From Thiosulfativibrio sp964601165 (GTDB lineage: Bacteria; Pseudomonadota; Gammaproteobacteria; Thiomicrospirales; Thiomicrospiraceae): DNA of 11,480 nt. A program made the position numbers and the translations under genes. Positions within the stretch are counted from its first letter, which is position 1, and the number at the start of each line of letters is the position of its first letter. The DNA lies in contig CAZRMK010000063.1 in the NCBI GenBank assembly GCA_964601165.1, positions 1-11,480 of the forward strand. The letters run 5' to 3'. Below are positions 7,469 through 11,480 of the stretch, piece after piece. The notes below the pieces were generated by a model. That model worked only from the letters and a program-made list of their open reading frames with translations, was not told the DNA's origin and made no database searches.

Positions 7469-8827
7469 CTATTTAGGGTTTTTAGGATCAATTCCGAGGT
7501 TTTTTAGTTTACGATAAAGATTAGTTCTTTCAACTCCAGAGCGTTTAGCGGTCTCTGATACATTGCCGCCTGTTTCCCGTAACAATTGGCTTAAGTAAGC
7601 GGCTTCAAAGTGTTCTTTGGATTGTTTTAAAGTGATAGAAGTATCCGCAATGAGGTCTTTTGAATTTTCTTGTGCAGTGATGGTTTCAAGAGCGTTTTTA
7701 ATTTCAGACTCTTGCACAACTCCAGAACCCATAATAAGGAGCCGCTGTATTAGGTTTTTAAGCTCCCTAAAGTTACCTAGCCAACGGTGTTGCCGTAGGA
7801 TGTTTTTAACCGCTAGTGGAAATTCACGATAAGCGAGGCCTTCGTGGTTGATGAAGTAATCACTAAAGTAATCAACCAGTTCGGGAACGTCTTCAGTGTG
7901 TTGCCTTAATGCGGGCAGAGATATTGGCATAATTGACAGTTTTTGTGCCAGATCTTCTCTAAAGCCATTTTTTATAACCGCTTCGTCTAAACCTTTATTA
8001 GAAAGACACAATATTCTTACATCTATTTTAGTCGCTTGACTGGCGTGTTTTCTAAAAAAACTTTGTTGGGTTAGTAGTTGAAAAAGTACATTTTGCCCTC
8101 GTGCAGATAAGTTTTCGATATTGGATAGAATTAAGCTACCACCATCTGCTAAAATTAACTCGCCTGTTTGGGGAGGTTCTAGGGTTTTATCTCCCAATAA
8201 AAAAGTTTCTTGTTTGTCAAAATCTAGACAGTTAATTTCCAGCAGACGATTATCTTTGCGATTACTAAGTTTATGAATAGATTCGGCAAAATGGTGTTTG
8301 CCCGTGCCTGATTCTCCAGTGAGTAAAATAGGCATTGAATATTTAGCTAACCGAGTAATGTTTTCCCCTAACTCTAAAGCTATTTTACTTTTACCGATAG
8401 GCAGTAGTTGTCCAGGTAACTTTTGCTTAAGATATTTGTTTTCTTGAAAAATTTGAAGATGATTTTGGGCGCGCTCGGCAGTGGCAAGCAGTTTTCCGAG
8501 AGATAAGGGCTTTTCTAAAAAATCATAAGCTCCTAGTTTAGTAGCCTCAATAGCGGTTTCTATGGTGGCATGCCCCGACATCATAATAACCACACTATGA
8601 GATAAAATACCCTCAGCCACCATTTCTTTTAAGAGGGTAATACCATCTATATCAGGCATCCAAATATCTAAAAAAATAATATCGGGAATGCGATCTTGCC
8701 AAGCTTCTCTTGCTTGCTGACCATTGGCTGCAAGGGTGAGTTGATAGCCTTCTTCAATAAAAATTTCATTCATGAGATTACGAATGTCTTTTTCATCGTC
8801 AATAATCAATATTTTACCGAGTTTCAT
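7469..8827 (-). CDS. ntrX: NtrX-type response regulator with degenerate AAA+ domain
   Basis: This is the cytoplasmic response regulator partner of the adjacent NtrY kinase. Its 452 residues run receiver, AAA+, Fis-type helix-turn-helix. The receiver (about 5-120) is complete: D10/D11, phospho-acceptor D54 in LDIWMPD, S84 and K106. The AAA+ domain (about 145-370) keeps Walker A GESGTGKH (171-178) but has lost the GAFTGA loop that contacts sigma-54: the segment 199-230 is about seven residues shorter than in NtrC. Walker B reads SLILSNIE (231-238), with S235 and N236 where D and E are expected. The second arginine of the FREDLxxRL segment is K296. The C-terminal helix-turn-helix (about 400-447, GNVSETAKRSGVERTNLYRK) is intact. 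Hence it probably binds DNA but does not activate sigma-54 polymerase by ATP hydrolysis. Its ATG overlaps the ntrY stop (ATGA). The family call is firm; the regulon is unknown. Confidence 0.92.
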   Translation of the reverse strand: MKLGKILIIDDEKDIRNLMNEIFIEEGYQLTLAANGQQAREAWQDRIPDIIFLDIWMPDIDGITLLKEMVAEGILSHSVVIMMSGHATIETAIEATKLGAYDFLEKPLSLGKLLATAERAQNHLQIFQENKYLKQKLPGQLLPIGKSKIALELGENITRLAKYSMPILLTGESGTGKHHFAESIHKLSNRKDNRLLEINCLDFDKQETFLLGDKTLEPPQTGELILADGGSLILSNIENLSARGQNVLFQLLTQQSFFRKHASQATKIDVRILCLSNKGLDEAVIKNGFREDLAQKLSIMPISLPALRQHTEDVPELVDYFSDYFINHEGLAYREFPLAVKNILRQHRWLGNFRELKNLIQRLLIMGSGVVQESEIKNALETITAQENSKDLIADTSITLKQSKEHFEAAYLSQLLRETGGNVSETAKRSGVERTNLYRKLKNLGIDPKNPK

Positions 8828-11040
8828 GTGGTTAAGGTTGATCCTTGTTGAGAGGGTAGCTTACTGGGTGCTTGTAAAGTAATTATAAAACAAGTTCCGT
8901 TGTTTAGTGTTGATTCTGTACGAATATGCCATTGATGCTCATCAACTATTTTTTTGACAATAGCCAATCCTAGTCCTGTTCCTTTGGGTTTATCAGTCGA
9001 GTAGGGTTCAAAAATCCAGTTTTGGGTTTCTGCTGGAATGCCAGGGCCATTGTCGCAGATACTAATCTTGAGTTGTTGGTTGCTATTATTGGTTCGTATA
9101 GTGATAAGAGTATCAGTTTGATTTTCACAGGCTTCGATAGCATTTTTAATTAAGTTATGGAATAGCTGGCGTAGTTTGCCAGAATCTGCATTAATGATGG
9201 GACAAGACTCATCCAATTCACAATTAATATACCATGTTGCCTTAGGGTCACGGTACATACTCACTACATTTTCAATAAGTTCATTAATATTGAGTTTACG
9301 GCGATGAATTTCTGGAGTATCTGCGTATTCACTAAAAGCTTGTACTAAATTTTTCATAGCGTCTACTTGGTCAACTATGGTCTGGGTGAGTCGGGTTAAC
9401 AGAACTTGATCGTCGGTAGTGAGTTTTTCGTGTAGTTTGTAATTAAGGCGTTCGGCAGATAATTGAATGGGGGTAAGAGGGTTTTTGATTTCATGAGCTA
9501 AACGCTGGGCAACGTCACTCCAGGCGGCTTGTTTTTGTGCTTGTACAATTTGGGTAATATCCTCAATAACTATAATATATCCACTAGATCTTTTATCTAA
9601 ACTGGGAAGAGTCGAGCCATGAATCAGTAAAATTTTTTGTTCTTGTAAGCTGTCAAATTCAAGTTGTTTATTCCAAGTAGAATCGGTGTTAAAAAAAGTA
9701 AAAATCTGTTCAACTAGAGAATGAAGATGTCGTGATCCTTCTAGCTGAATAATGTCTTTTAAAGGGCTGCCAAGTTTTTTAGACAAGTCAGCATTTAAAA
9801 TGTTGTTGGCAACATGGTTAATGGTTTTAAGGTTTTTTTCATTATCAAGCGTAATGACGGCACTTTTTAAGCTTTTAATAATGGTTTGAAGATAAAGTTT
9901 TTGAATTTCAGTTTCTTGATGACTGAATTTAATATCGTTACGAGCTCTGGCAATCTGTTGCGTCATTTTATTAAAAGATTGAATTAGTTGCCCAAATTCA
10001 TCTTGAGACTCAATGGGCATATTGACGCTGTAATCCCCCTCCATCACGTCTTGAGTGCCTTTAGCAAGGGTACGAATTGGACGCATCATATTTTGAATGG
10101 CTTGTAGGGTGAACAAAATAGCACTCACCAGTGTTAGTAGCAATACGAGAGATAAAATAAGGGTAAAACTAGTTTTTAAAGGTCCTTTAAGAAAGGAAAG
10201 TTCTTGATATTGGCTAGAAGCAATTTTAACATCGTTTGCTAATTGAGTAATAACATCTGAAATTGGCAGAATAATTTGTAAAATGTACTGGGTTTGTAAA
10301 CTGTTATCCTTAACTGGTACGATTAGGCGAATGATTTGGTGCATAGATCCCATGTTATCTATCGATTCAATAGCGGCATAAGTGTTTTGCTGTCTAACCT
10401 GTTGAAATAAAGCTTTACTAGGTTGATTAGGAAGAATATGGGCATCAAATTGTGAGCTGAAAGCAATTAGCTGGCTATTTTTCGTATAAATTGATGCCTC
10501 TTGTGCATTAGTAAGTATCCTAATACGATTAATGGTTGATATGGTTGAAAGAGGATCACTAATTAATTCATCCCTTTCTTCTTCTACCAAGGCTAATAGC
10601 CTATTTAATTCATTTCTAACTTGATCGTCTTGTACCGTTCTAACAAGAGTTACCGCACTTTTAAGAGCTATTTCAGTTTTAACATCAAACCACTGGTCAA
10701 TTCCTTGATGAATAAAAACGATAGCAAAATAATACAAAATAGCAATAGGTACACCAACCACTAAGGCTACGGTACGAGAAAGCTTTAAAGTAAGTTTAAT
10801 ACCTGGAGTATTGGATTTATATTGCGAATAAAGCTTAAACAATGTTTTAACTAAAAAGCCAAGTAGTAGCGTTAATCCAGCCAAAGACAGCAATAGTAGA
10901 ATATTATAACTGGCAGCAAATTCTGAAGCATTTTGTAAAATTTGACTGAGCATAATTAACATAATCAGCAAAACGCTTGATAATGAAATAACCCAGCCAT
11001 ATTGTTTAATAAAAGAACGGTTTTTGAATATCGGTTTCAT
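8824..11040 (-). CDS. ntrY: NtrY-type membrane sensor histidine kinase
   Basis: This inner-membrane histidine kinase is expected to phosphorylate the NtrX-type regulator encoded next to it. Its 738 residues are typical of NtrY. Visible parts in order: two hydrophobic segments (about 17-35 and 46-66) and a third (about 89-111); an extracytoplasmic region (about 112-288) with the family-typical DQWFDVKTEIAL; a membrane segment (about 290-311); HAMP (about 312-365); a PAS-like region (about 380-495); a HisKA domain with phospho-acceptor H516 in RLAHEIKNPLTP; and an ATPase domain with N box HNLIKNAIEA (N633), G1 DNGPGIP (663-669) and G2 GTGLGLAI (687-694). All catalytic motifs are intact. TAA directly precedes the ATG in frame, fixing the start; the ribosome site is weak (AAAAAGATGG). 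The stop overlaps the ntrX start by four bases. The signal sensed cannot be read from the sequence. Confidence 0.95.
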   Translation of the reverse strand: MKPIFKNRSFIKQYGWVISLSSVLLIMLIMLSQILQNASEFAASYNILLLLSLAGLTLLLGFLVKTLFKLYSQYKSNTPGIKLTLKLSRTVALVVGVPIAILYYFAIVFIHQGIDQWFDVKTEIALKSAVTLVRTVQDDQVRNELNRLLALVEEERDELISDPLSTISTINRIRILTNAQEASIYTKNSQLIAFSSQFDAHILPNQPSKALFQQVRQQNTYAAIESIDNMGSMHQIIRLIVPVKDNSLQTQYILQIILPISDVITQLANDVKIASSQYQELSFLKGPLKTSFTLILSLVLLLTLVSAILFTLQAIQNMMRPIRTLAKGTQDVMEGDYSVNMPIESQDEFGQLIQSFNKMTQQIARARNDIKFSHQETEIQKLYLQTIIKSLKSAVITLDNEKNLKTINHVANNILNADLSKKLGSPLKDIIQLEGSRHLHSLVEQIFTFFNTDSTWNKQLEFDSLQEQKILLIHGSTLPSLDKRSSGYIIVIEDITQIVQAQKQAAWSDVAQRLAHEIKNPLTPIQLSAERLNYKLHEKLTTDDQVLLTRLTQTIVDQVDAMKNLVQAFSEYADTPEIHRRKLNINELIENVVSMYRDPKATWYINCELDESCPIINADSGKLRQLFHNLIKNAIEACENQTDTLITIRTNNSNQQLKISICDNGPGIPAETQNWIFEPYSTDKPKGTGLGLAIVKKIVDEHQWHIRTESTLNNGTCFIITLQAPSKLPSQQGSTLTT

Positions 11041-11140
11041 TTAATACCATCTTTTTAGGGTGTAAATTTTAACCTAAACGCTATACTATCACCTAAATCC
11101 TGTAAGCACTGCGATAAATAATCCTTACTCGCTTCTTCTC
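11041..11140 (-). promoter_or_regulatory. Gap upstream of ntrY with three TTTAGG motifs at 19-base spacing
   Basis: This 100-base gap separates the hydrolase stop from the ntrY start and is the likeliest place for a promoter of the ntrY operon. TTTAGG occurs at 11054-11059 on the plus strand and at 11073-11078 and 11092-11097 on the minus strand (CCTAAA as written), with starts exactly 19 bases apart. This looks like phased operator half-sites, but six-base AT-rich words recur by chance. A TAAAAT near 11069 (minus strand) could be a -10 box, but there is no good -35. I see no sigma-54 (GG-N10-GC) promoter and no clear terminator for the hydrolase gene. Confidence 0.3.
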
Positions 11141-11480
11141 TCAACCTTGATCAAAATCCCTATACTGATCTAAAATTTTAAAATTAAGCTCATGTGTTTG
11201 CTGTGGAAAAACAATCACCCTAATAGAATAACGCTCTATTCCCGAAGCTTTTTTAAAAGAGATAGCTATTTTAGGGCTAATCAATTCATCTCGCTCGCCA
11301 ATATAGTGAATTTGTGGAATATGAGTTACATCTTTAGCTACATCAACTGCATCTAATGAATTTTCTAACGGAGATACATTAAGCAATTTTCCCAATAAAG
11401 CATGGTTTAAATTAGGCTCTTCTCCGTCATTATGACAAAAAAGAGATATTAAAGCACCATTTAACCTACGATATATAAGG
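11141..11480 (-). CDS. Alpha/beta-hydrolase-like protein, C-terminal part (5' end beyond window)
   Basis: The frame is open from the right edge to the TGA at 11141, giving 113 complete codons, so this is the tail of a longer gene rather than a small gene of its own. IPQIHYIGERDELISP resembles the strand-and-loop of alpha/beta hydrolases that carries the catalytic aspartate (D in GERDELI). VFPQQTHELNF resembles the final loop with the catalytic histidine (H in QTHEL). The serine nucleophile elbow would lie outside the window. The substrate is unknown. A TTG at 11393-11395 could be read as a start, but the homology-like reading continues upstream (LNHALLGKLLNVSPLENSLD), so I reject it. It lies 100 bases upstream of ntrY, in the same direction. 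Confidence 0.65.
   Translation of the reverse strand, partial: LIYRRLNGALISLFCHNDGEEPNLNHALLGKLLNVSPLENSLDAVDVAKDVTHIPQIHYIGERDELISPKIAISFKKASGIERYSIRVIVFPQQTHELNFKILDQYRDFDQG

Noticed and set aside
4860..7832. Plus-strand open frames opposite trkH, trkA and ntrX, including the 100-codon frame at 7215-7517
   Set aside because: They are antisense to genes with intact motifs; their translations show low-complexity serine-rich composition and no recognisable domain.
10997..11053. Fourteen-codon upstream frame overlapping the ntrY start (begins ATGGTATTAAATG)
   Set aside because: It has no better ribosome site than ntrY itself and no sign of conservation can be judged here; chance overlap is the simplest reading.
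11393..11395. TTG as the start of an independent 84-codon gene
   Set aside because: The frame continues open to the window edge and its content fits the C-terminal third of an alpha/beta hydrolase, so this is an internal leucine codon.

Overview
The window looks like a piece of an AT-rich proteobacterial chromosome, most likely gammaproteobacterial. This rests on the gene order ntrY-ntrX-trkA-trkH, on TrkH and MetH proteins that closely resemble the enteric ones in motifs and length, and on ordinary ATG starts with tight operon spacing. The species cannot be named from the sequence. Every supported gene lies on the minus strand, so transcription runs from the right end to the left end.

From right to left: the window opens inside the C-terminal part of an alpha/beta-hydrolase-like gene (11141 to the edge). 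A 100-base gap follows that holds three TTTAGG motifs spaced exactly 19 bases apart. Then comes a compact five-gene run: a NtrY-type membrane sensor kinase (8824-11040), a NtrX-type response regulator (7469-8827), TrkA (6056-7453), TrkH (4589-6043) and a small class I methyltransferase of unknown substrate (4005-4589). ntrY/ntrX overlap by ATGA and trkH/methyltransferase by TAATG; the other two gaps are 12 and 15 bases, so this is probably one transcript. NtrY and NtrX form a phosphorelay pair. TrkA is the nucleotide-binding regulatory subunit that gates the TrkH potassium channel. The operon therefore places a two-component system and a potassium uptake system under shared expression.

Between that operon and the last gene lies a 163-base imperfect palindrome (3831-3993). 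It has terminal inverted repeats, is flanked by a 5-base direct repeat, and has no coding capacity: a MITE-like element. Its central hairpin followed by six T residues may also end transcription of the potassium operon. The left third of the window is one large gene, metH (cobalamin-dependent methionine synthase). It is open for 1240 codons from 3720 down to base 1, and only the last codon or two and the stop fall outside.

The points most worth a second look are the MITE-like palindrome and the NtrX-type regulator. The AAA+ domain of that regulator has lost the GAFTGA loop and both acidic Walker B residues, although its receiver and DNA-binding domains look intact. I saw no tRNA, rRNA, CRISPR array, prophage gene or transposase gene, and no evidence of a wholly new multi-gene system.
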